A stretch of DNA of 40,288 nucleotides from positions 1-40,288 of the forward strand of contig NZ_PYBW01000101.1 in the NCBI RefSeq assembly GCF_003205575.1, given 5' to 3'. Positions 8,413 through 15,757 of this stretch are shown here, in pieces. Under the pieces are notes generated by a model. The model made no database searches and was not told the DNA's origin. It saw only the letters and a program-made list of their open reading frames with translations. The position numbers and the translations under genes were made by a program. How positions within the stretch are numbered: position 1 is the first letter of the stretch; each line of letters starts with the position of its first letter. Origin of the DNA: Streptomyces tateyamensis (GTDB lineage: Bacteria > Actinomycetota > Actinomycetes > Streptomycetales > Streptomycetaceae).

Positions 8413-9180
8413 TCAGACCTGCGGGCCCGCCGGGTCCTGCTGGACCTGGGCCGGCACGGCTGCCCGCGGCGCCTTCAGCTGCGGCGCGGCCGGGGCCGCG
8501 GCCGCGGCCGCGGGAGCCTGGCCGAAGAGCCCGTTGAGCAGGCCGAGCGGGTTGATCCGCACCAGGTGCGAGGGCGCGTAGTAGTGGTACCCGTAGTGGC
8601 TGCGGGCCCGGTTGTGCGCGTCCAGCGTCGGCTCGGTGCTGCCGTCCTGCGCGGTGACCACCAGGCCGGTGTGGCTCTTGGTGCCGCCCGGACCGGCGTA
8701 CGTCACCACCACGTCGCCGGGGCGGGCCTGCTCGGGGTGGTCGCCGATGTCCTGCCCGAGGTGGCTGTCCATCAGGTAGTCGTACAGGTTGTGGTACTGC
8801 GGCAGATCGCTGATCAGCAGCAGGTCGTACGTGACCCCGTTGGGCGCGGTGTAGTGGAAGTAGTCGTCCTGCGGGTCGTCGGGGCCGAGCCCGGGGACCA
8901 GACCGGCTGCGGCCAGCGCGCGGGCGACGTACTCGGCGCACTGGTACTTCTCCTGGTCGGCACCGAAGGCGACCGGGGTACTGTCGTTCCAGGCGGTCCA
9001 GTTCCAGTGGCCCTCGGCCCAGTCCACCTCGACCCCGCGCAGCACGTCCCCGATGGTGGGGACCCCGGCCGAGACCGGAGCCGAGTCAGCGTGCGCCGGT
9101 GCAGCGGCGAGGGCGGGCCCGGCAGCGAGCGCGAGCGTGAGGGCGGCACCGGCCAGCCGGCGGCGTACAGCATGACGCAT
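8413..9180 (-). CDS. Secreted amidase-domain (Amidase_6/CHAP-like) protein
   Basis: Start placed at ATG 9180 (MRHAVRRRLAG...) because GGGGAG lies 8 nt before it but only 2 nt before the ATG at 9186. The protein has 255 residues. A signal peptide with RR and an Ala-rich core ends near AHADS (about 32). The catalytic-like Cys81 (YQCAEYVARAL) and His170 (SHTGLVV) sit as in Amidase_6/NlpC-type cysteine hydrolases, followed by LDAHNRARSHYGYHYY, the usual substrate-strand segment. Residues about 218-255 are a low-complexity Ala/Pro tail. It probably acts on cell wall or extracellular amides; this is inferred from the family. It is single-gene transcribed, with two direct repeats in the promoter region. 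Confidence 0.72.
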   Translation of the reverse strand: MRHAVRRRLAGAALTLALAAGPALAAAPAHADSAPVSAGVPTIGDVLRGVEVDWAEGHWNWTAWNDSTPVAFGADQEKYQCAEYVARALAAAGLVPGLGPDDPQDDYFHYTAPNGVTYDLLLISDLPQYHNLYDYLMDSHLGQDIGDHPEQARPGDVVVTYAGPGGTKSHTGLVVTAQDGSTEPTLDAHNRARSHYGYHYYAPSHLVRINPLGLLNGLFGQAPAAAAAAPAAPQLKAPRAAVPAQVQQDPAGPQV

Positions 9181-9198
9181 GATCATGACTCCCCGAAG

Positions 9199-9225
9199 TC
9201 AGTCGCGTTGATTCAGTCGCATTGA
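9199..9225. promoter_or_regulatory. Direct repeats upstream of the amidase gene
   Basis: TCAGTCGCGTTGA (9199-9211) and TCAGTCGCATTGA (9213-9225) are 14 bp apart, just upstream of the amidase ribosome-binding site. This spacing suggests a protein-binding pair or a slipped duplication. No -10/-35 pair is evident. Confidence 0.35.
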
Positions 9226-9284
9226 GTGATGATCACGCTACCGCAACCAGGAGCGCGATCCGTGCACCCCTGACGGTCCGCAGC

Positions 9285-10691
9285 TCAATACCGCCATCTG
9301 GTCGCCGCCACCAGCTCCTCGGGCGGCAGGGCGCCCAGCAGCTCGTGCTCGGCCTGGCGGACGGCCAGCACCGCCTCGTACAGGGGCGCGCCCATCGCCT
9401 CGCGGAGCAGGGTGGAGGCGCGGTACTCGGCGAGGGCCTGCGGCAGGGTGGTGGGCAGGCGCGGGACGTCCTCGGTGGGGAGGGCGGGGACCTCGGCGGG
9501 GAGGGTCTGGTGCGCGTCGAGGCCGGCCAGGCCGGCGGCGAGGACGGCACCGATCAGCAGGTAGGGGTTGGCGGCGGCGTCGAAGCACTTGAGCTCGGCG
9601 TTGGCACTGGCCGCGCCCTCACCGGGCGGGCCGGGGATCAGGCGCAGCGCGGCCTCGCGGTTCTCCAACCCCCAGCACTGGTAGGCGCCGGCCCAGCGCT
9701 GCGGGACCAGGCGCAGGTAGCTGGCGGGGCTGGGGGCGCCCAGGCAGAGCAGGGCGGGCAGCTCGGCCAGGATGCCGGCCAGGAAGGACTCGGCCTCGGC
9801 CGTCAGCCCGTACGGGCCGGGGCCGCCCTGGCCCAGGTTGCGCGGACCGCGCCAGAGGGAGAGGTGCAGGTGGCCGCCGTTGCCCACCGCGCCGGGCTCG
9901 ACCACCGGGGCCACCGAGGTGCGCAGGCCGTGCCGGACGCCGACCGCGCGGATGGTCTGGCGGGCCAGCACGGTGGTGTCGGCGGCGGCCACCGGATCCT
10001 CCGGCGCCAGCGAGAGCTCGAACTGGCCGCCGGCGTACTCGGGGTGGAGCTGGAGCACGGCCAGCCCCTGCTCGTCCAGCGCCTGCAGCAGGTCGCGCAG
10101 GTAGTCGGAGAGGTCGATCAGGCGGTGCAGGCCGTAGGCGGGGCCGTGGGTGGGGTAGTCGAGCGGCTCGCCGGGCGCGCCGGCCCGGGCCACCACCCAC
10201 TCGATCTCGATCCCGGCCCGCAGCTCCAGGCCGCGGGCGGCGGCCGCGGCCACCTGGCGGCGCAGGAAGCCGCGCTGGCAGCCGGGGTGCGCGGCACCGT
10301 CCTGGGCGAACCGCTCGACCGGGGCCCAGGCCCAGCCGGGCTGGGCGGCCAGCCTGGTGAGCCGGTCGAGGTCGGGGACCAGGCGCAGGTCACCGGCCGG
10401 GCCGCCGATGTGCGCGCTGGTGGTGATGGAGTCGTCGACCAGGAAGACGTCGAAGCAGGGGGCGGCGCCGACGCCCCAGGCGGCGGCCGCCTCCAACCGG
10501 CGGACCGGGACGGTCTTCACCCGGGCCAGGCCGGCGTTGTCCACCCAGCCGAGGACCACGCCGGCCACCCCCTCGGCGGCCAGCTCGGCGGCCGCCACCC
10601 GGGCCCGGGCCGCCCGCCCGGCCCGCTCGGCGAGGGGGTCGACCGCTCCGGCGGCACCGGCTTCCGACTGCTCAGCGGCAATGGTGCTCAT
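9285..10691 (-). CDS. Glutamine-synthetase-family protein (GlnA-like, non-canonical)
   Basis: 468 residues from ATG 10691 (MSTIAAEQ...); ATG 10700 is an alternative and neither has a clear ribosome-binding site. The GS fold is shown by EIEWVV, HPEYAGGQFELSL, the ATP-site segment NGGHLHLSLW and NAELKCFDAAANPYLLIGA. In the last, a Lys stands where most family members have Arg (ElRcxDxxaNPY). The N-terminal beta-grasp (GVVLGWVDNAGLARVKTVPV) matches the 'D..G..R.K.vp' form of the GS-like gamma-glutamyl ligases of actinomycetes, which act on polyamines or ethanolamine rather than ammonia. I therefore call it a gamma-glutamyl-amine ligase or GS-like enzyme without naming a substrate. No adenylylation Tyr motif is apparent. 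It is transcribed divergently from the hydroxyacyl-CoA dehydrogenase gene. Confidence 0.8.
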   Translation of the reverse strand: MSTIAAEQSEAGAAGAVDPLAERAGRAARARVAAAELAAEGVAGVVLGWVDNAGLARVKTVPVRRLEAAAAWGVGAAPCFDVFLVDDSITTSAHIGGPAGDLRLVPDLDRLTRLAAQPGWAWAPVERFAQDGAAHPGCQRGFLRRQVAAAAARGLELRAGIEIEWVVARAGAPGEPLDYPTHGPAYGLHRLIDLSDYLRDLLQALDEQGLAVLQLHPEYAGGQFELSLAPEDPVAAADTTVLARQTIRAVGVRHGLRTSVAPVVEPGAVGNGGHLHLSLWRGPRNLGQGGPGPYGLTAEAESFLAGILAELPALLCLGAPSPASYLRLVPQRWAGAYQCWGLENREAALRLIPGPPGEGAASANAELKCFDAAANPYLLIGAVLAAGLAGLDAHQTLPAEVPALPTEDVPRLPTTLPQALAEYRASTLLREAMGAPLYEAVLAVRQAEHELLGALPPEELVAATRWRY

Positions 10692-11194
10692 ACGATCCAT
10701 GCTGGCCCGCCCGACCACCGGTCGGTACTCCCCGCAGGAGTGGAAGAAGTGGCGCGAAACTGACGCTCCAGCAGCCCTCCGGCCTCTTCCTACCAAGAAG
10801 TAACTTCGCTACAGTGACCGCACGCACCACCGCCGGGCTTCGGGAGCCGCACCGGCGGGGCGCCGCGGCACGTCTGCGCGGCCGGTGCCGTTCACGGTCC
10901 CGGGCCATCCGCCCGCCACGGACCGGCGCACTTCACCTGGACCAGGGGCCAAGCCCCTGGCGCGGGCACCTCGCGGTACGGCCGGAGCGGACCGGCCCAC
11001 CGCGAGCCCCGCTTCCTCTCCTCGTGCCGCACCCCCTCTTCGCGCCACGCGCCAACGCCACGCGCCACCGCCCCGTGCCAACGCCACGCGCCACCGCCCC
11101 GCGCCACCGCCCCGCGCGGTTCGCCCCGGCCCACCCCCGGTTTGACCGTCCCTCCGGTCAGCCCGCTCCGGCCTTCCCGAAAGGACCAGCGACG
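10692..11194. other. Divergent intergenic region between GS-like and hydroxyacyl-CoA dehydrogenase genes
   Basis: These 503 bases have no convincing gene, although one plus-strand frame stays open from 10814 into the next gene; its composition (Arg/Pro/His-rich, no family) looks non-coding. It holds a 26-bp tandem repeat (11051-11102 plus a partial third copy) and must hold both promoters. A TACAGT at 10810-10815 could be a plus-strand -10 box, but no matching -35 is clear. Confidence 0.5.
11051..11115. repeat. 26-bp tandem repeat, 2.5 copies
   Basis: Unit 1 is 11051-11076 and unit 2 is 11077-11102, identical except for the last base. A 13-bp partial copy follows (GCCACCGCCCCGC, 11103-11115). 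The unit itself is built from GCCACGC/GCCACCG blocks. It lies 80-145 bp before the dehydrogenase start. Confidence 0.7.
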
Positions 11195-13015
11195 ATGCAG
11201 GCTCCCGAGCTCTCCCCCGCCCCCGACGCACCCGAGACCCCCGCCCGCCCCTTCGCCACGGTCGCCGTGGTGGGCCTGGGCACCATGGGCACCGGCATCG
11301 CCGTCGCCGTCGCCCGCACCGGCCGCCGGGTGATCGGCATCGAGGCCGACGGCGCCGCGGCCGGCCGGGCGCTGGCCCGGATCGAGGAGGCCACCGCGCA
11401 CGCCGTGGACCGCGAGCGGCTCAGCCCCGAGGAGCGCGCCGCGCTGCTCGCGCTGATCAGCGTCGGCGACCAGCTGGACGCCGCCGCCGCGGCCGACCTG
11501 GTGATCGAGGAGGTCCCCGAGCAGTTGGAGCTCAAGCGCGAGCTCTTCGCCGAGCTGGACCGGATCTGCCCGCCGCACACCGTGCTGGCCACCGGCACCA
11601 CCTCGCTCTCGGTGACCCGGATCGCCGCCGCCACCGCCCGCCCGGAGCGGGTGCTGGGCCTGCACTTCTTCAACCCGGTGCACGCGATGAAGCTGGTCGA
11701 GGTGGTCCGCAGCGTGCTGACCGACCCCCAGGTGGCCGAGCAGGCCGCCCAGTTCGCCCGCGAGCTGGGCAAGGAGCCGGTGGCCGCCGGCGACCGGCCC
11801 GGCTTCGTGGTGAACGGCCTGCTGTTCGCCTACCTCAACCAGGCCGCCGCGATGTTCGAGTCGCGCTACGCGACCCGGGAGGACATCGACGCGGCGATGC
11901 GGCTGGGCTGCGGCCTGCCGATGGGCCCGCTGGCACTGCTCGACCTGATCGGCCTGGACACCGCGCGCACCGTGCTGGAGGCGATGTACGAGCAGTCCAG
12001 GGACCGGCTGCACGCCCCGGCCCCGATCCTGGGCCAGCTGGTCTCCGCCGGGCTGCTCGGCCGCAAGACCGGCCGCGGTTTCTACCGCTACGAGGCCCCC
12101 GGCTCCTCCCGGACGGTCCCCGACCACAGCGCCGCCGAGGCGGTCCGGGTGGCCGGGCGCACCGTCGAGTCGGTCGGCGTCTGCGGCTCGGGCACCATGG
12201 CCACCGGCATCGCCGAGGTCTTCGCCAAGGCCGGCTTCCCGGTGCTGCTGGTCGCCCGCGGCCAGGACAAGGCCGACAAGGCCAAGGCCCAGCTGGCCCG
12301 TTCGCTGGACCGCTCGGTGGCCAAGGGCCGGCTCACCGCCGAGCAGCGCGACCGCACGCTGGGCCTGGTCACCCCCACCGGCACGCAGGCCGACCTGGCC
12401 GGCGTGGACCTGGTGATGGAGGCGGTGGCCGAGGACCTGGCGGTCAAGCGCGAGCTGTTCGCCGCCCTGGACAAGATCGTCAAGCCGGGCGCGGTGCTCG
12501 CCACCACCACCTCCTCGCTGCCGGTGATCAGCTGCGCCACCGCGACCTCGCGGCCGCAGGACGTGATCGGCATGCACTTCTTCAACCCGGCCCCGGCGAT
12601 GAAGCTGGTCGAGGTGGTCTCCACCGTGCTGACCGCCCCCGAGGTCACCGCCACCGTGCTGGAGCTGTGCGCCACGGTGCGCAAGCACCCGGTGGAGTGC
12701 GGCGACCGGGCCGGCTTCATCGTCAACGCCCTGCTCTTCCCCTACCTGAACGACGCGGTGCGGATGCTGGAGGAGCACTACGCCACGGTGGACGACATCG
12801 ACACCGCGATGAAGCTCGGCTGCGGCTACCCGATGGGGCCGTTCGAGCTGCTGGACGTGGTCGGCCTGGACGTCTCGCTGACCATCGAGCGGGTGCTGCA
12901 CCAGGAGTTCCGCGAGCCCGGCCTGGCCGCGGCCCCGCTGCTGGAGCACCTGGTGGCGGCCGGCTGCCTGGGCCGCAAGACCGGTCGCGGGTTCCGCGAC
13001 CACGCCCGCCGGTGA
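11195..13015 (+). CDS. Double-domain 3-hydroxyacyl-CoA (3-hydroxybutyryl-CoA) dehydrogenase
   Basis: 606 residues from ATG 11195, with AAAGGA 9 nt upstream; an upstream in-frame start at 10814 is rejected. It consists of two complete tandem copies of the same enzyme, about residues 20-300 and 320-606. Each has an N-terminal NAD-binding fold (VVGLGTMGTGIA; VCGSGTMATGIA), the catalytic His segment (GLHFFNPVHAMKLVEV; GMHFFNPAPAMKLVEV) and a C-terminal domain (GFVVNGLLF, GFIVNALLF; LGRKTGRGF in both). Both copies keep the active-site HFFNP. In this cluster it would interconvert acetoacetyl-CoA and 3-hydroxybutyryl-CoA, feeding crotonyl-CoA to ccr. A hydratase/crotonase is not in the window. An imperfect terminator-like repeat (13117-13139) follows. 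Confidence 0.88.
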   Translation: MQAPELSPAPDAPETPARPFATVAVVGLGTMGTGIAVAVARTGRRVIGIEADGAAAGRALARIEEATAHAVDRERLSPEERAALLALISVGDQLDAAAAADLVIEEVPEQLELKRELFAELDRICPPHTVLATGTTSLSVTRIAAATARPERVLGLHFFNPVHAMKLVEVVRSVLTDPQVAEQAAQFARELGKEPVAAGDRPGFVVNGLLFAYLNQAAAMFESRYATREDIDAAMRLGCGLPMGPLALLDLIGLDTARTVLEAMYEQSRDRLHAPAPILGQLVSAGLLGRKTGRGFYRYEAPGSSRTVPDHSAAEAVRVAGRTVESVGVCGSGTMATGIAEVFAKAGFPVLLVARGQDKADKAKAQLARSLDRSVAKGRLTAEQRDRTLGLVTPTGTQADLAGVDLVMEAVAEDLAVKRELFAALDKIVKPGAVLATTTSSLPVISCATATSRPQDVIGMHFFNPAPAMKLVEVVSTVLTAPEVTATVLELCATVRKHPVECGDRAGFIVNALLFPYLNDAVRMLEEHYATVDDIDTAMKLGCGYPMGPFELLDVVGLDVSLTIERVLHQEFREPGLAAAPLLEHLVAAGCLGRKTGRGFRDHARR

Positions 13016-13116
13016 CCAGCCCGGACCGACCCGGCGAGCGCCGGCCGCTCCCGGCCGCCGGACCGGCCCAGCGCGCGGTCTGGGAGCCGGACGCGGTCGC
13101 GGCCCGCTGGCCCAGA

Positions 13117-13139
13117 CCGGCGGTGGCCGCCACCGCCGG
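13117..13139 (+). terminator. Possible terminator after the hydroxyacyl-CoA dehydrogenase gene
   Basis: CCGGCGGTGG (13117-13126) and its perfect complement (13130-13139) leave a 3-nt loop, about 100 bp past the stop codon. The distance and small loop make this uncertain. Confidence 0.4.
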
Positions 13140-13161
13140 CCCGTCACGCCGACCGGTCCCG

Positions 13162-13199
13162 CCGACCGGGCCGGGCGGCGCCACCCGGTCGGGTAGCGT
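13162..13199 (+). promoter_or_regulatory. Leaderless promoter and candidate operator of the TetR gene
   Basis: TAGCGT at 13194-13199 is a good streptomycete -10 box and ends 7 nt before the ATG at 13207, so transcription would begin at or near the start codon; there is no ribosome-binding site. Directly upstream is an inverted repeat, CCGACCGGG (13162-13170) and CCCGGTCGG (13184-13192), covering the -35/spacer region, as expected for an autorepressor. No consensus -35 is visible. Confidence 0.5.
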
Positions 13200-13206
13200 T
13201 CCGGGC

Positions 13207-14082
13207 ATGGACCGCGAACAGTCATCCGTCGACCAGGACGCCCGTGCGGGCGTCGAGCAGGGCCCGGGCAGCCGCCGGGCGGCAGCCCAGCGCCGACAGA
13301 TGCGCCAGGACCTCGCGGCCGCCGCGATGGACCTGTTCGCCACCCAGGGGTACGAGGAGACGACGGTCGATCAGATCGCCGCCGCCGCCGGAGTGGCCCG
13401 GCGCACCTTCTTCCGGTACTTCCGGTCCAAGGAGGAGGCGATCTTCCCGGACCACGACGACACCCTGGTCCGGGTGGCCGACCTGCTGGCCAGCGCCGAC
13501 ACCGAGGAGCACCCGCTGGACGTGGTCTGCCGGGGCATCAAGGAGGTGCTGCGGATGTACGCCTCCACGCCCGCGGTCTCGGTGGCCCGCTACCAGCTGA
13601 TCCGTCAGGTCCCGGCGCTGCGCGAGCGGGAGATCGCGGTGGTGGCCCGGTACGAGCGGCTGTTCACCCGCTACCTGCTGGGCCGCTTCGACGCCAGCGA
13701 GACCATCCCGCCGAGCTGGCGCCACGGCGGGGACGACGACTCGATGCTGGCCGAGGTCTCCGCGGCGGCCGTGGTCGCGGCCCACAACCACGTGCTGCGG
13801 CGCTGGCTGCGGGCCGGCGGCCACGGGGACGTGGAGGCGCAGCTGGAGCACTCCTTCGAGGTGATCCGGGGCACCTTCTGGGCCACCCCGGTGCGCGGCG
13901 TGCGACGCCGTGGCGCTGCCGTGACACCCAGTGCCATTGAGGGCGCCGGGACCACGGTGGAGCTTGAGGCCGCCAGCGCACTGAGTGCCACCCCGGGCGG
14001 TGAGGTACTCATCACAGTGGCTCGAACCGATGCCCCGCTGGACCTGGTGCTGGACTCGATCAGGGCCGCGCTCAACCGCTAG
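13207..14082 (+). CDS. TetR-family regulator of the ethylmalonyl-CoA cluster
   Basis: 291 residues. The N-terminal HTH is clear: LAAAAMDLFATQGYEETTVDQIAAAAGVARRTFFRYFRSKEEAIF (about residues 38-82). It is preceded by a basic, disordered stretch and followed by an all-alpha ligand domain to about 230. The last 55 residues (about 237-291; GAAVTPSAIEGAGTTVELEAASAL...VARTDAPLDLVLDSIRAALNR) are an unusual C-terminal extension. The gene lies between the dehydrogenase gene and ccr, and a regulator occupies the same place in related clusters, so it probably controls these genes in response to an acyl-CoA; this is inferred. The palindromes upstream of ccr are its most likely targets. Translation appears leaderless, and a 14-bp-stem terminator follows. 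Confidence 0.85.
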   Translation: MDREQSSVDQDARAGVEQGPGSRRAAAQRRQMRQDLAAAAMDLFATQGYEETTVDQIAAAAGVARRTFFRYFRSKEEAIFPDHDDTLVRVADLLASADTEEHPLDVVCRGIKEVLRMYASTPAVSVARYQLIRQVPALREREIAVVARYERLFTRYLLGRFDASETIPPSWRHGGDDDSMLAEVSAAAVVAAHNHVLRRWLRAGGHGDVEAQLEHSFEVIRGTFWATPVRGVRRRGAAVTPSAIEGAGTTVELEAASALSATPGGEVLITVARTDAPLDLVLDSIRAALNR

Positions 14083-14103
14083 CCCCAGCATTCACGCAGG
14101 TCA

Positions 14104-14137
14104 GAAGGCCCGTCCGGGCGCTACCGGACGGGCCTTC
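14104..14137 (+). terminator. Terminator after the TetR gene
   Basis: GAAGGCCCGTCCGG (14104-14117) and its perfect complement (14124-14137) surround a 6-nt loop, beginning 22 bp after the stop codon. It isolates ccr on its own promoter. Confidence 0.85.
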
Positions 14138-14199
14138 GGCATTCCTTGAGACGGCCTCGCGGTGCGCTTGCGGCGCCCCGGGAATGGACGCAAAATCAT

Positions 14200-14242
14200 G
14201 GCACCCAGTGTCTTTACGAGTGGCACAGGGTGCCAGTAGCTT
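14200..14242 (+). promoter_or_regulatory. Twin palindromes and likely promoter of ccr
   Basis: GGCACCCAGTGTC (14200-14212, one mismatch from symmetry) and GGCACAGGGTGCC (14222-14234, perfect) fit GRCAC-N3-GTGYC and are centred 22 bp, two helical turns, apart. The second lies exactly between a weak -35 (TTACGA, 14214-14219) and a weak -10 (TAGCTT, 14237-14242) with 17-bp spacing. A repressor bound there would block polymerase. The likely binder is the TetR protein encoded just upstream. A leader of about 170 nt separates this from the ccr start. Confidence 0.5.
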
Positions 14243-14419
14243 GTTACCCACCAGTCGCGGCGCCGCGGCTCCCCACCTCGGCGCGCCGTCGTCCGGCGTC
14301 CCCACACCCAGGGGACGAAGCTCGAAAACCCACCCGAATCCCTTGTGTAGCCGGTGTCCGCTCCCGGCTCCCCCAGACGCCCTGTGCGCCCTCACACAGG
14401 TACGCCTTCGGAGGCAGCC

Positions 14420-15757
14420 ATGAAGGAAATCCTCGACGCGATCCTCAGCGCCGACAGCACGACCGCCGACTTCGCCGCGCTCAAGCTGCCCGAGTCCTAC
14501 CGAGCCGTCACGCTCCACAAGGACGAGGAGCAGATGTTCGCCGGCCTGGAGAGCCGCGACAAGGACCCGCGCAAGTCGCTCCACCTGGAGGACGTGCCGC
14601 TGCCCGAGCTCGGCCCGGGCGAGGCCCTGGTGGCCGTGATGGCGAGCTCCGTCAACTACAACACCGTCTGGTCCTCGATCTTCGAGCCGGTCTCCACCTT
14701 CGGCTTCCTGGAGCGGTACGGCAAGCTCTCCCCGCTGACCAAGCGTCACGACCTGCCCTACCACGTGCTCGGCTCGGACCTGGCCGGCGTGGTGCTGCGC
14801 ACCGGCGCCGGGGTCAACGCCTGGAAGCCGGGTGACGAGGTGGTCGCGCACTGCCTCTCGGTCGAGCTGGAGAGCCCGGACGGGCACAACGACACGATGA
14901 TGGACCCGGAGCAGCGGATCTGGGGCTTCGAGACCAACTTCGGCGGCCTGGCCCACCTGGCCCTGGTGAAGACCAACCAGCTGCTGCCCAAGCCGAAGCA
15001 CCTCACCTGGGAGGAGGCCGCCTCCCCCGGCCTGGTCAACTCCACCGCCTACCGCCAGCTGGTCTCGCGCAACGGCGCGGGCATGAAGCAGGGCGACAAC
15101 GTGCTGATCTGGGGCGCCAGCGGCGGCCTGGGCTCGTACGCCACCCAGTACGCGCTGGCCGGCGGCGCCACCCCGATCTGCGTGGTCTCCAGCCCGCAGA
15201 AGGCCGAGATCTGCCGGGCGATGGGCGCCGAGGCGATCATCGACCGCTCCGCCGAGGGCTACAAGTTCTGGAAGGACGAGCAGAACCAGGACCCGCGCGA
15301 GTGGAAGCGCCTCGGCGGGCGGATCCGCGAGCTGACCGGCGGCGAGGACGTGGACATCGTCTTCGAGCACCCGGGCCGCGAGACCTTCGGCGCCTCGGTC
15401 TACGTCACCCGCAAGGGCGGCACCATCGTGACCTGCGCCTCCACCTCCGGCTACATGCACCAGTACGACAACCGCTACCTGTGGATGTCGCTCAAGCGGA
15501 TCGTCGGCTCGCACTTCGCCAACTACCGCGAGGCGTACGAGGCCAACCGCCTGATCGCCAAGGGCAAGATCCACCCCACCCTGTCCAAGGTCTACACGCT
15601 GGAGCAGACCGGGCAGGCGGCGCTGGACGTGCACCACAACAAGCACCAGGGCAAGGTCGGCGTGCTCTGCCTGGCCCCGCAGGAGGGCCTGGGTGTGCGC
15701 GACGCCGAGCTGCGCGAGCAGCACCTGCCGGCGATCAATCGGTTCCGGGACATCTGA
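14420..15757 (+). CDS. ccr: Crotonyl-CoA carboxylase/reductase
   Basis: 445 residues from ATG 14420, with GGAGG 5 nt upstream. It catalyses NADPH-dependent reductive carboxylation of crotonyl-CoA to (2S)-ethylmalonyl-CoA, the committing step of the ethylmalonyl-CoA pathway and a source of polyketide extender units. It belongs to the MDR/zinc-free alcohol dehydrogenase superfamily. The NADPH site is WGASGGLGSYATQYA (about 231-245). The four residues known to hold CO2 in the Kitasatospora setae enzyme are present at identical numbers: Asn81 (NYN), Phe170-Glu171 (WGFET) and His365 (GSHFAN). The protein should therefore be a true carboxylase rather than only a reductase. The gene heads an operon: its stop overlaps the ecm start by one base. 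Confidence 0.97.
   Translation: MKEILDAILSADSTTADFAALKLPESYRAVTLHKDEEQMFAGLESRDKDPRKSLHLEDVPLPELGPGEALVAVMASSVNYNTVWSSIFEPVSTFGFLERYGKLSPLTKRHDLPYHVLGSDLAGVVLRTGAGVNAWKPGDEVVAHCLSVELESPDGHNDTMMDPEQRIWGFETNFGGLAHLALVKTNQLLPKPKHLTWEEAASPGLVNSTAYRQLVSRNGAGMKQGDNVLIWGASGGLGSYATQYALAGGATPICVVSSPQKAEICRAMGAEAIIDRSAEGYKFWKDEQNQDPREWKRLGGRIRELTGGEDVDIVFEHPGRETFGASVYVTRKGGTIVTCASTSGYMHQYDNRYLWMSLKRIVGSHFANYREAYEANRLIAKGKIHPTLSKVYTLEQTGQAALDVHHNKHQGKVGVLCLAPQEGLGVRDAELREQHLPAINRFRDI

Noticed and set aside
10814..11194. Open frame extending the hydroxyacyl-CoA dehydrogenase by 127 residues
   Set aside because: The extra sequence is Arg/Pro/His-rich, covers the tandem repeats and has no family match. 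ATG 11195 has a good AAAGGA site.
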